Shown here: positions 5,953 to 12,751 of the stretch, piece by piece
Layout of the letters: each line of letters begins with the position of its first letter
How positions within the stretch are numbered: position 1 is the first letter of the stretch
Assembly: GCF_042679605.1 (NCBI RefSeq)
Contig: NZ_JBHTMU010000062.1
Coordinates: 1-12,751 of the forward strand
Length of the DNA: 12,751 nucleotides
Direction: 5' to 3'
Source: Litorisediminicola beolgyonensis
GTDB taxonomy: Bacteria; Pseudomonadota; Alphaproteobacteria; Rhodobacterales; Rhodobacteraceae
Translations under genes and position numbers: made by a program
The notes under the pieces: model-generated
The model's input: only the letters and a program-made list of their open reading frames with translations
Told to the model about the DNA's origin: nothing
Database searches by the model: none

Positions 5953-6729
5953 CTATTCAGCCGCGTCCGGCAGCGCGTCCTCGACCGCGACCCGCCGCTC
6001 CACCGGCAGGAGCGCGGCGAGCGCGTAGAGGCCTGCGCCCAGGACGAACAGCGCGGTGAACCCCGCCGCCTGCGCGATCAGCGGCGCGATCCCTGCGGCC
6101 GCGGCGCTCATCGCGCCGTTGATGCCCCAGGCCCAGGGCGCGAGCGAGCGATCCTCGGTCCCGGCGCGGGCCAGGCCTTGCGGGAAGAGCTGCCCCATGA
6201 TCAGCCCGCCCGGCACGATCACCAGCGCCACGACCGCCAGCCGCACCGGCAGCGGCGCACCGAGCGCGGAGGCGAGGAGCGTCTCGGACACCAGGCCGAG
6301 GATCAGCCCATAGCCCGCGACACCCAGCGCCACCTGGCGGATCGTCCATCCGCGCGCGAAGGTCTTCTCGCTCAGGAGCGCGCCGAGGCCGGTCGACAGG
6401 ATCACGAGGCAGAGCACCACCGCGATCGACAGGCCGGGATTGCCGAAGAGCAGCCCCGCCCGCTGGATCATCGCGATCTCGATCACCATGAAACCCGCGC
6501 CAAGGAGCAGGAAGTAGCTGAGCCAGACCGACGCCCGGCCCCGCGACACCACGCGCTTGCCGAGGAGCAGCGTCATCACCACGCGCTGGTGACGGAACGC
6601 ATCCTCCTGGTTCAGGAAGCCCTGCCGCATCATCCAGTCATCGGCGGCGAGGTAGCGCTCGGGCCGGAATTGATCGAGAGAGACGAGTTGCGCTTGGAAA
6701 GCCCGATGGAGCGACCGGCGGCGGCGCAA
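5953..6729 (-). pseudogene. C-terminal membrane remnant of a spermidine-synthase-like multi-spanning protein
   Basis: The frame encodes about six membrane segments, among them WLSYFLLLGAGFMVIEIAMI, LSIAVVLCLVILSTGLGALL and LAVVALVIVPGGLIMG. The order F-M-V-I-E-I-A-M-I-Q-R, then G-L-G-A-L-L-S, then W-A-W-G-I-N-G-A-M-S matches the last third of large (roughly 700-900 residue) membrane proteins with a spermine/spermidine-synthase-like domain. The catalytic domain is missing. The frame runs back without ATG to a stop inside the tRNA at 6826-6828. The only upstream start is TTG at 6729, without a good ribosome-binding site; the first ATG is at 6633, giving 226 residues. It begins within about 75 bases of the tRNA-Gly pair. 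A decayed, 5'-deleted gene is the best reading; a short expressed membrane protein is possible. Confidence 0.6.
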
Positions 6730-6801
6730 CGCCCGAGTGCGCGGGGCGGCGCGACCGTGCGGGGATGTGACTGGAAACCGACAGATGCGGTGGAGAACCG
6801 A

Positions 6802-6876
6802 TGGAGCGGGCGATGAGATTCGAACTCACGACCCTTACCTTGGCAAGGTAATGCTCTACCCCTGAGCTACGCCCGC
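6802..6876 (-). tRNA. tRNA-Gly (GCC), copy 2
   Basis: The minus strand folds as a standard tRNA. It has a seven-base acceptor GCGGGCG pairing with CGCCCGC and a D-arm GCTC...GAGC. The anticodon stem TTACC/GGTAA carries the loop TTGCCAA (anticodon GCC), and the T-arm GTGAG-TTCGAAT-CTCAT is normal. Discriminator T and an encoded CCA are at 6805-6802. It is identical over all 75 bases to the copy at 6899-6973, and lies 22 bases downstream of it in the same direction. Confidence 0.97.
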
Positions 6877-6898
6877 GACGCCATCGGTCTGGTCCCAT

Positions 6899-6973
6899 TG
6901 GAGCGGGCGATGAGATTCGAACTCACGACCCTTACCTTGGCAAGGTAATGCTCTACCCCTGAGCTACGCCCGC
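6899..6973 (-). tRNA. tRNA-Gly (GCC), copy 1
   Basis: Same sequence and fold as the copy at 6802-6876, with encoded CCA at 6901-6899. It is transcribed first of the pair. The 22-base spacer suggests one precursor that is cut into two tRNAs. GGC, read by this anticodon, is a heavily used glycine codon in the GC-rich genes here, which would favour a doubled gene. Confidence 0.97.
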
Positions 6974-6991
6974 ATTCCGTTGGGTGTGCGG

Positions 6992-7020
6992 GATGTAGAA
7001 AATCACGGCAGGGCCTGCAA
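6992..7020 (-). promoter_or_regulatory. Candidate promoter for the tRNA-Gly pair
   Basis: On the minus strand TTGCAG (7020-7015) lies 17 bases before TACATC (6997-6992), which ends 18 bases before the first tRNA. Hexamer matches are modest (three of six each). A small dyad GCAGG-C-CCTGC overlaps the -35 side. Position and spacing are right for a tRNA promoter with a short leader, but the assignment is tentative. Confidence 0.3.
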
Positions 7021-7058
7021 GCGGAATTTTCGGTTTTTTCGCACCCGCCGCGTCGCGC

Positions 7059-7441
7059 TCAGATCAGCGCGTGGGCGAGAAGGCCGGTGGCGGCGAAGAG
7101 GAGCATGAGGAAGGTGAGCGCCATACCTGTGACGCGCAAGCACAGATCGCGCCTCGCCAGGGCCACAGCGTGCAGCAGGCGGCCGGTTATGAGGAGACGC
7201 CCGAGGGCATGGAGCGCGATGGTCGAGGCGCCGTTGGCTCGCTCTGTTCGAGAAGGATGAGGCCCATCGGCGCGTATTCGGCGCCCTTGCCCTGCGCGCG
7301 GATCCGCGCCTCGAGGATGCCGTCGCCGCCGGTCCCAAGCGCCACGACTGCCGCGCGGCGCCGAGCCACGACGCGCAGCCAGAGCGCGACGAACAGGAGT
7401 GCCAGCAGCGCGGCGAAGAGGCCCGAGACGGGCAGGCTCAG
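7059..7441 (-). pseudogene. MAPEG-family membrane protein, frameshifted and without a standard start
   Basis: Two overlapping frames together spell one MAPEG protein of about 127 residues. The upstream frame reads SLPVSGLFAALLALLFVALW, then ARRRAAVVALGTGGDGILEA, then AEYAPMGLILLEQSE. At about 7238-7243 the homology moves to another frame: ANGASTIALHALGRLLITGR, then LLHAVALARRDL, ending LLFAATGLLAHALI. Adding one base there restores a continuous reading frame of normal family length with about four membrane segments. The predicted start codon is CTG at 7441-7439, overlapping the rhodanese TGA as CTGA, where ATGA would be expected. Bacterial MAPEG proteins are membrane proteins related to glutathione-dependent enzymes, but their roles are mostly unknown. 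A sequencing error could cause the shift; otherwise the gene is dead or truncated at 7187. Confidence 0.75.
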
Positions 7442-7842
7442 CGGCCGGTTTCCTCGTCGGTGACGGGGCCTCCGGCGGCGACCCAGCCGGTGAAGCCGTC
7501 CGAGATGTGGCTCGCCTCGAACCCCATCTTCTGGAGCTGGAACACCGCCAGCGCCGAGCGCCAGCCCGAGGCGCAGTGAAAGACGTAGGTTTTCCCGGGC
7601 TGGGCGAAGACCGGCTTGTGATAGGGGCTTTCGGGATCGACCCAGAACTCGAGCATGCCGCGGGGTGCGTGGACCGAGCCGGGAATCCAGCCGGTCTTCG
7701 CGCGCTCGCGGATGTCGCGGATATCGACGATGACCGTGTCCGGGTCATCGGCGAGCGGCAGCGCTTCGGCCGCGGTCAGCTCGGGGATCTGCGAGCGGGC
7801 CTCGGCGACCATCTCGGCGGCAGTGATCTTCAGTCGCGACAT
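7438..7842 (-). CDS. Rhodanese-like domain protein
   Basis: This 134-residue single-domain rhodanese carries the active-site Cys90 in the loop HCASGWRSA (89-97). Cys90 is the residue that forms the persulphide in sulphurtransferases. Other family marks are V-I-V-D-I-R-D (37-43), GWIPGSVHAPRGMLEFW and the closing DGFTGWVAAGGPV. No signal peptide is evident, so it is probably cytoplasmic. The start at 7842 is chosen because GGGAGAGG lies about 5-6 bases upstream; an in-frame start at 7887 would lie within a strongly dyadic region and is unlikely. It follows pyruvate carboxylase by 84 bases on the same strand and overlaps the broken MAPEG gene downstream. Its sulphur donor and acceptor cannot be told from sequence. 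Confidence 0.92.
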   Translation of the reverse strand: MSRLKITAAEMVAEARSQIPELTAAEALPLADDPDTVIVDIRDIRERAKTGWIPGSVHAPRGMLEFWVDPESPYHKPVFAQPGKTYVFHCASGWRSALAVFQLQKMGFEASHISDGFTGWVAAGGPVTDEETGR

Positions 7843-7859
7843 CTCGTCCTCTCCCGACA

Positions 7860-7927
7860 CGGATTTCGAACCGAAATCCGCACGCAATCCGGTCCGGATT
7901 GCGCGCGAAAATCGGGTCGATTTTCGC
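7860..7927. repeat. Three back-to-back inverted repeats after the pyruvate carboxylase gene
   Basis: The gap between pyc and the rhodanese gene is mostly made of three perfect dyads. Dyad A has arms CGGATTTCG/CGAAATCCG with loop AAC (7860-7880). Dyad B has arms CGCAATCCGG/CCGGATTGCG around a single T (7883-7903). Dyad C has arms GCGAAAATCG/CGATTTTCGC with loop GGT (7905-7927) and touches the pyc stop codon (7929-7927). Only one to two bases separate them. None is followed by a T-run, so they are not classic terminators. mRNA 3'-end protection, attenuation between pyc and the rhodanese gene, or protein binding are possible. Confidence 0.85.
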
Positions 7928-10900
7928 TAGGCCTCGTATTCCACCAGCAGGTCCTTGGAATCGATCTGACCGCCCACAACCACATGAACCGCCTTCACCT
8001 TGGCGTCGCGCTCGGCATAGAGCCCGGTCTCCATCTTCATCGCCTCGATCACCAGGATCTGGTCGCCCTCGGCGACCTCCTGTCCGGCGGTGACCGACAC
8101 CTGGCTGACCACGCCCGGCATCGGCGCGCCCACATGGTTCGGATTGGTCGGATCGGCCTTGGGCTTCGCCGCGCCCGAGGCCTGGGCCTTGCGGTCGGGC
8201 ACGCGCACCGTGCGCGGTTGGCCGTTCAGTTCGAAGAACACCCGCACCTCGCCATCGTCCTGGGTCTCGCCCACCGCGATCAGGCGGATCTCCAGCGTCT
8301 TGCCGGGGTCGATCTCGGCGGTGATCTCCTCGCCCGGCTGCATCCCGTAGAAGAAGGTCAGCGTCGGCAGCGTCCGCACCGGTCCGTAGAGCGCGTGGCG
8401 CGTCATGTAATCGGTGAAGACCTTGGGATACATGAGGTAGCCGTTCAGATCCTCGTCGTCGATCACCGCGCCGTCGAGAAGCGCCGAGACCTCGCTCCGC
8501 CGCGCCTCGATATCCTCGGGCTTCAGGTGCTGGCCGGGCCGGTCGGTGAGCGGCGCCTCCCCCTTCAGGACCTTCTTCTGCAGCGCCGCGGGCCAGCCGC
8601 CCGGGGGCTGGCCGAGATTGCCCTTCATCATGTCGACCACCGAATCGGGCCAGCTGACCTCTTTCTTCGGATCCTCGACCTCGGCGCGGCTGAGGCCCTG
8701 GCTGACCATCATCAGCGCCATGTCGCCCACCACCTTGGAGGACGGCGTCACCTTCACGATATCGCCGAACATCTGGTTCACGTCGGCATAGGTGCGCGCG
8801 ATCTCGGGCCAGCGCTCTTCGAGACCCATCGAGCGGGCCTGGGCGCGCAGGTTGGTGAACTGCCCGCCCGGCATCTCGTGGAGATAGACCTCGGAGGCGG
8901 GCGACTGCATCGCGCTCTCGAAGGCCGCGTATTGCAGCCGGACCTGCTGCCAGTAATCCGAGATCTCGCGGATCGCCGAGATATCGAGCCCGGTGTCGCG
9001 CTCGGTGAAGCGCAGCGCCTCGACGATGGAGCCGAGCGTCGGCTGCGAGGTGTTGCCCGAGAGCGCGTCCATCGCCGCGTCGACCGCGTCGACGCCCGCG
9101 TTGGCGGCGGCCATGACCGTGGCGATCGAAGCGCCCGAGGTGTCGTGGGTGTGGAAATGGATCGGCAGCCCGACCTCCTCCTTCAGGGCGCGGATCAGTG
9201 GCCCGGCGGCGGCGGGTTTCAGAAGGCCCGCCATGTCCTTGAGGCCGAGGATATGCGCGCCCGCGCCCTTCAGCGCCTTGCCCATCTCGACATAATACTT
9301 GAGGTCGTATTTCGCGCGGTCGGGATCGTTGATGTCGCCGGTGTAGCAGATCGTGCCCTCGCAGACCTTACCCGCGTCGATCACCGCATCCATCGCGACG
9401 CGCATGTTCTCGACCCAGTTGAGGCTGTCGAAGACGCGGAACACGTCGACGCCGCTCTCGGCGGCCTGCTTGACGAAGAACTGCACCACGTTGTCGGGAT
9501 AGTTGGTGTAGCCCACCCCGTTCGAGGCCCGCAGCAGCATCTGCGTCATCACGTTGGGCATCTTGGCACGGATGTCGCGGAGCCGCTGCCAAGGGCATTC
9601 CTGCAGGAAGCGGTAGGCCACGTCGAAGGTCGCGCCGCCCCAGCATTCGACCGAGAAGAGGCCGGAGAGGTTCGCGGCATAGGCGGGGGCGACCTTGATC
9701 ATGTCGATCGAGCGCATCCGCGTGGCCAGAAGCGACTGGTGGCCGTCGCGCATGGTGGTGTCGGTGATCAGCAAGCGCTCCTGCGCGGCGAGCCAGTCGG
9801 CCACCGCCTGCGGGCCCTTCTCGTCGAGAAGCTGTCGGGTGCCCGCGGGCGGCGTCTCGGCGCGGAGCTTCGGCGTGCGGGCGGGTTTGAGATCGGCGAG
9901 CGGCATCTGTCGCCCGGCGGTCTCGGGATGCCCGTTCACGGTGATGTCGGCGATATAGGTCAGGACCTTGGTGCCGCGGTCGCGCCGGGGCGCGAAGTTG
10001 AAGAGCTCGGGCGTCTCGTCGATGAACTTGGTGGTGTACTGGTTCGACAGGAAGGTCGGGTGCTGGAGCAGGTTCTCGACGAACTCGATATTGGTCGAGA
10101 CACCGCGGATGCGGAACTCCCTCAGCGCGCGGTCCATCCGCTTGATCGCCTTTTCGGGGGTCTGCGCCCAAGCCGTTACCTTGACCAAGAGCGAGTCGTA
10201 GAAGCGGGTGATCACGCCGCCCGCATAGGCCGTGCCGCCGTCGAGCCGGATGCCCATGCCGGTGGCCGAGCGATAGGCGGTGATGCGGCCGTAATCGGGG
10301 ATGAAGTTGTTGGTCGGATCCTCGGTGGTGATCCGGGTCTGGAGCGCATGGCCATTGAGCTGCACGTCATACTGGCTGGCCTTGCCGGTGGCCTCGGCGA
10401 GGCTCTTGCCCTCGGCCACGAGGATCTGCGCCTGCACGATGTCGATGCCGGTGACCTCTTCGGTCACGGTGTGCTCGACCTGGACGCGGGGGTTGACCTC
10501 GATGAAGTAGAACTTGCCCGTCTCCATATCCATCAGGAACTCGACGGTGCCCGCGCATTCGTAATTCACATGCGCGCAGATCTTGCGCCCCAACTCGCAG
10601 ATCTCCTCGCGCTGGGCAGGGCTGAGATAGGGGGCGGGGGCGCGTTCGACGACCTTCTGGTTGCGGCGCTGGACCGAGCAGTCGCGCTCGTAGAGATGGT
10701 AGATATTGCCGTGCTTGTCGCCGAGGATCTGCACCTCGACATGGCGGGCGCGGGTGATCATCTTCTCGAGATAGCCCTCGCCATTGCCGAAGGCGGCCTC
10801 GGCCTCGCGGCGGCCTTCGGCGACCTTCTCGGCCAGTTCCTTTTCGCTCAGGATCGGGCGCATGCCGCGCCCGCCGCCGCCCCAGGAGGCCTTGAGCATC

Positions 10901-11373
10901 AGCGGGTAGCCGATCTCGGCGGCCTCGGCGCGGATCGCGTCCATGTCGTCGCCCAGGACCTCGGTCGCCGGGATCACCGGCACGCCCGCGGCGATCGCCA
11001 CGCGCCGGGCGCTGGCCTTGTCGCCGAGCGCGCGCATGGTCTCGGCCTTGGGGCCGATGAAGGTGATGCCGGCGCGGTCGCAGGCATCGACGAGATCGGG
11101 GTTCTCGGACAGGAGCCCGTAGCCCGGATGGATCGCGTCGGCGCCGGATTCCTTGGCGACCCGGATGATCTCGTCAATCGAGAGATAGGCGGCCACCGGC
11201 CCGAGCCCCGCGCCGATCCGGTAGCTTTCATCGGCCTTGAAGCGATGGAGCCCCAGCTTGTCCTCCTCGGCGAAGACCGCGACCGTCTTTTTCCCCATCT
11301 CGTTCGCCGCCCGCATGATCCGGATCGCGATCTCGCCGCGGTTGGCAATGAGGATTTTCTGAAATTCGGGCAT
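7927..11373 (-). CDS. pyc: Pyruvate carboxylase
   Basis: This full-length 1148-residue single-chain enzyme makes oxaloacetate from pyruvate, bicarbonate and ATP in the cytoplasm, replenishing the TCA cycle. The order is biotin carboxylase, carboxyltransferase, linker/allosteric region, biotin carrier. Biotin carboxylase marks are the ATP loop GGGGRGM (165-171), R-D-C-S-V-Q-R-R-N-Q-K (230-240) and E-V-N-P-R-V-Q-V-E-H (292-301). The carboxyltransferase has D-T-T-M-R-D-G-H-Q (538-546, metal ligand Asp543), Lys712 in GLKDMAG (the lysine carbamylated in the family), H-T-H-D (741-744) and Thr876 in VTPSSK. The biotin attachment site is Lys1113 in I-E-A-M-K-M-E. All key residues are intact. Start 11373 has AGGAAAG upstream. 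It lies 81 bases downstream of a hydroxy-acid dehydrogenase on the same strand. Confidence 0.98.
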   Translation of the reverse strand: MPEFQKILIANRGEIAIRIMRAANEMGKKTVAVFAEEDKLGLHRFKADESYRIGAGLGPVAAYLSIDEIIRVAKESGADAIHPGYGLLSENPDLVDACDRAGITFIGPKAETMRALGDKASARRVAIAAGVPVIPATEVLGDDMDAIRAEAAEIGYPLMLKASWGGGGRGMRPILSEKELAEKVAEGRREAEAAFGNGEGYLEKMITRARHVEVQILGDKHGNIYHLYERDCSVQRRNQKVVERAPAPYLSPAQREEICELGRKICAHVNYECAGTVEFLMDMETGKFYFIEVNPRVQVEHTVTEEVTGIDIVQAQILVAEGKSLAEATGKASQYDVQLNGHALQTRITTEDPTNNFIPDYGRITAYRSATGMGIRLDGGTAYAGGVITRFYDSLLVKVTAWAQTPEKAIKRMDRALREFRIRGVSTNIEFVENLLQHPTFLSNQYTTKFIDETPELFNFAPRRDRGTKVLTYIADITVNGHPETAGRQMPLADLKPARTPKLRAETPPAGTRQLLDEKGPQAVADWLAAQERLLITDTTMRDGHQSLLATRMRSIDMIKVAPAYAANLSGLFSVECWGGATFDVAYRFLQECPWQRLRDIRAKMPNVMTQMLLRASNGVGYTNYPDNVVQFFVKQAAESGVDVFRVFDSLNWVENMRVAMDAVIDAGKVCEGTICYTGDINDPDRAKYDLKYYVEMGKALKGAGAHILGLKDMAGLLKPAAAGPLIRALKEEVGLPIHFHTHDTSGASIATVMAAANAGVDAVDAAMDALSGNTSQPTLGSIVEALRFTERDTGLDISAIREISDYWQQVRLQYAAFESAMQSPASEVYLHEMPGGQFTNLRAQARSMGLEERWPEIARTYADVNQMFGDIVKVTPSSKVVGDMALMMVSQGLSRAEVEDPKKEVSWPDSVVDMMKGNLGQPPGGWPAALQKKVLKGEAPLTDRPGQHLKPEDIEARRSEVSALLDGAVIDDEDLNGYLMYPKVFTDYMTRHALYGPVRTLPTLTFFYGMQPGEEITAEIDPGKTLEIRLIAVGETQDDGEVRVFFELNGQPRTVRVPDRKAQASGAAKPKADPTNPNHVGAPMPGVVSQVSVTAGQEVAEGDQILVIEAMKMETGLYAERDAKVKAVHVVVGGQIDSKDLLVEYEA

Positions 11374-11406
11374 TGTGGTCTTTCCTGGGAGCCTGTGGAC
11401 ACGGGA

Positions 11407-11435
11407 AGCCTAGGCTGCATCGGGACGGTCCACAA
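11407..11435 (-). promoter_or_regulatory. Possible promoter between the hydroxy-acid dehydrogenase and pyc
   Basis: On the minus strand TTGTGG (11435-11430) is 17 bases before TAGGCT (11412-11407), which ends 33 bases before the pyc ATG. The -10 candidate sits inside the perfect 10-base palindrome AGCCTAGGCT (11407-11416), which could be an operator. Hexamer matches are modest. No terminator is visible in this 81-base gap, so readthrough from the upstream gene is also likely. Confidence 0.25.
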
Positions 11436-11454
11436 CTCGGCAGGGTGGATAGGA

Positions 11455-12621
11455 TCAGCCTGCCGGACCGGGTGGGTCGGACCTGCCCGAAACCCGGGCG
11501 GTTCCGCGCAATTCGGCAGGTCGCGCGACGCCGAGCTGGCCGAGATTGGCGATGAGGTCGCGGCGGAGCGTCTCGATCAGGTGCGACGGGCCTCGGGGGC
11601 CGAGCGCGGCCAGCGCCATGTGGACGGGGCGGCCGAGCATCACCAGATCGGCCCCGAGTGCGATGAGGCGAAGGATGTCGAGCCCGCCCTCGACGCCGCC
11701 ATCGGCGAGAAGCGGCAGGTCGCAGGCGGCGCGGATCGCGGGCAGGCAGCGGGCGACGGCGGGTGCGCCGTCGAATTGCCGCCCGGCATGGTTCGAGACC
11801 CAGACCGCGTCGACGCCTTCGCGTTCGAGCCGCGCGGCGTCCTCAGGGGTCAGGACGCCCTTGACCACGAGCGGTCCCTGCCAGCGGTCGCGGAGCCAGC
11901 GGAGATAGTCCCAATCGGGCGCGATGCGGAGCAGGTAGCCGACATGGGCGGTCGAGGACAGGCTCTTGCCGGTCTCGGTGTAGGGCGTGAGCGTGCGCAT
12001 TCGCGGCAGCCCCTCGCGCGCCATCCCGAGAGCCCAGGCCGGACGGCGCGCCACTTGCGCCAGAAGCCTCGGCGTCAGCGTGACCGGCTGGGTGAGACCC
12101 GAGCGCAGGAGCCGTTCGCGGCGCGAGGCGACCGGCACGTCGACGGTCAGCACGAGGGTCAAGAACCCGCTGTCGCGGATGCGGCGGAGCATGCCGAGGC
12201 GCACCTCCTCGTCGCGGGGCGGGTAGAGCTGGTACCAGCCGCGACCGTTCGTCAGGGGGCCGATCTCTTCGGGGGTGGCGGCGGCGACGGTCGAGAGCGT
12301 GTAGGGCAGGCCGGCCTCGGTCGCGGCGCGGGCGAGATGCGCCTCGGCACGGGGCCAGATCAGGCCGGACATGCCGACGGGCGCGACCCCAAAGGGCAGG
12401 GTGTGGTCGGTGCCGAGGAACCGGGTGGCGAGGTCGGGGGCGACCTCGCCACGGAGAACCGCGGGGAGGAAAAGGACCCTGTCGAGGGCGTCGCGGTTGC
12501 GCGCCTGCGCGGTTTCGCTGCCGGTGCCGCTGTCGAGATACTCCCAGACGAAATGCGGCAGGCGGCGCCGCGCGCGGGTGCGCAGGTCCGAAAGGGCCGG
12601 GTAGCGGGCATCGAGATCCAT
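11455..12621 (-). CDS. FMN-dependent alpha-hydroxy-acid dehydrogenase (LldD family)
   Basis: This 388-residue protein oxidises an L-2-hydroxy acid, most likely L-lactate, to the 2-oxo acid using FMN. The family active site is complete: Tyr28 in VWEYLDSGTG, Tyr133 in WYQLYPP, Asp161 and Arg168 in TVDVPVASRRER, Lys254 in VVKGVLTPEDA, and the signature SNHAGRQFDGAPA (276-288) with catalytic His278 and Arg281. The FMN phosphate loops are ADGGVEGG (306-313) and LGRP (329-332). The proline-rich tail (about 370-388) is extra. The N-terminus differs from classic E. coli LldD, so glycolate, mandelate or another hydroxy acid remains possible. The start at 12621 fits the family, although only a weak GAGG close to the ATG precedes it. 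The next minus-strand gene is pyruvate carboxylase, suggesting lactate use. Confidence 0.9.
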   Translation of the reverse strand: MDLDARYPALSDLRTRARRRLPHFVWEYLDSGTGSETAQARNRDALDRVLFLPAVLRGEVAPDLATRFLGTDHTLPFGVAPVGMSGLIWPRAEAHLARAATEAGLPYTLSTVAAATPEEIGPLTNGRGWYQLYPPRDEEVRLGMLRRIRDSGFLTLVLTVDVPVASRRERLLRSGLTQPVTLTPRLLAQVARRPAWALGMAREGLPRMRTLTPYTETGKSLSSTAHVGYLLRIAPDWDYLRWLRDRWQGPLVVKGVLTPEDAARLEREGVDAVWVSNHAGRQFDGAPAVARCLPAIRAACDLPLLADGGVEGGLDILRLIALGADLVMLGRPVHMALAALGPRGPSHLIETLRRDLIANLGQLGVARPAELRGTARVSGRSDPPGPAG

Positions 12622-12679
12622 CGCCTCGTTATCCGTGCTGGGCCGGGGGCTTGTCCAGAGAGCGGATCGACGCTTGCCT

Positions 12680-12751
12680 CCCGGTGACCCGGTGACCCGG
12701 TGACCCGGTGACCCGGTGACCCGGTGACCCGGTGACCCGGTGACCCGGTGA
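12680..12751. repeat. Perfect tandem array of an 8-bp unit, nine copies, cut by the window edge
   Basis: The unit CCCGGTGA is repeated nine times without a single mismatch over exactly 72 bases and reaches the last base of the window, so the true array may be longer. It lies 58 bases upstream of the start codon of the hydroxy-acid dehydrogenase, in what should be its promoter or leader. The unit length is not a multiple of three. On the plus strand every frame meets TGA each 24 bases; on the minus strand all frames are open and read the period S-P-G-H-R-V-T-G. Such short perfect arrays are prone to gain or loss of units by slippage. Confidence 0.95.

Noticed and set aside
6638..6898. Minus-strand frame of 86 codons through a tRNA gene
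   Set aside because: It is the translation of tRNA-Gly and its flank, with no protein similarity.
6802..6973. Tandem tRNA copies considered as an integrated-element boundary (attL/attR)
   Set aside because: Only 22 bases separate two complete, identical tRNAs, with no integrase or element between them; a simple gene duplication is enough.
7399..12687. A stop-free plus-strand frame of 1762 codons spanning the antisense of the rhodanese gene, pyruvate carboxylase and the hydroxy-acid dehydrogenase
   Set aside because: It mirrors three well-conserved minus-strand genes. In GC-rich DNA the antisense of strongly biased codons rarely contains stops. The translation is low-complexity (rich in H, R, G, D, L) and shows no domain.

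Overview
The window is GC-rich chromosomal DNA from an alphaproteobacterium, most likely of the order Rhodobacterales. This placement is inferred from base composition, from protein sequence style, and from the gene order hisB-hisH-(DUF2147)-hisA-hisF-hisE, which I recall from that group. No rRNA, phage, transposase or CRISPR was seen. No gene-free gap exceeds 300 bases.

Layout, left to right. (1) Positions 1-1050 hold the C-terminal third of the helicase HrpB (+ strand, cut by the window edge). (2) Positions 1103-5466 hold a histidine biosynthesis cluster on the minus strand, in three blocks: hisB-hisH, hisA and hisF-hisE. Two small secreted proteins of unknown function, on the plus strand, separate the blocks: DUF2147 (3736-4122) and DUF302 (2300-2755). 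HisB, HisH, HisA, HisF and HisE catalyse consecutive or neighbouring steps of one pathway, and HisH and HisF form one enzyme. (3) Positions 5662-5901 encode a stand-alone Lrp/AsnC ligand-sensing domain without a DNA-binding domain. (4) Positions 5953-6729 hold an N-terminally shortened membrane-protein remnant. It lies directly downstream of two identical tRNA-Gly(GCC) genes (6802-6876 and 6899-6973). (5) Positions 7059-7842 encode a rhodanese-like protein and an overlapping MAPEG-family gene, which is broken by a one-base frameshift and lacks a normal start codon. (6) Positions 7927-12621 encode a full-length pyruvate carboxylase, preceded by an FMN-dependent alpha-hydroxy-acid (lactate-type) dehydrogenase in the same direction. 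The pair could take lactate to pyruvate and then to oxaloacetate.

The less ordinary material is mostly non-coding. It includes nine perfect copies of an 8-bp unit running into the right edge upstream of the hydroxy-acid dehydrogenase. Three back-to-back dyads fill the gap after the pyruvate carboxylase stop codon. Two large AT-cored palindromes lie between DUF2147 and hisH. A hairpin would bury the ribosome-binding site of the DUF302 gene. I found no convincing new multi-gene defence or biosynthetic system; the coding content is mainly housekeeping.
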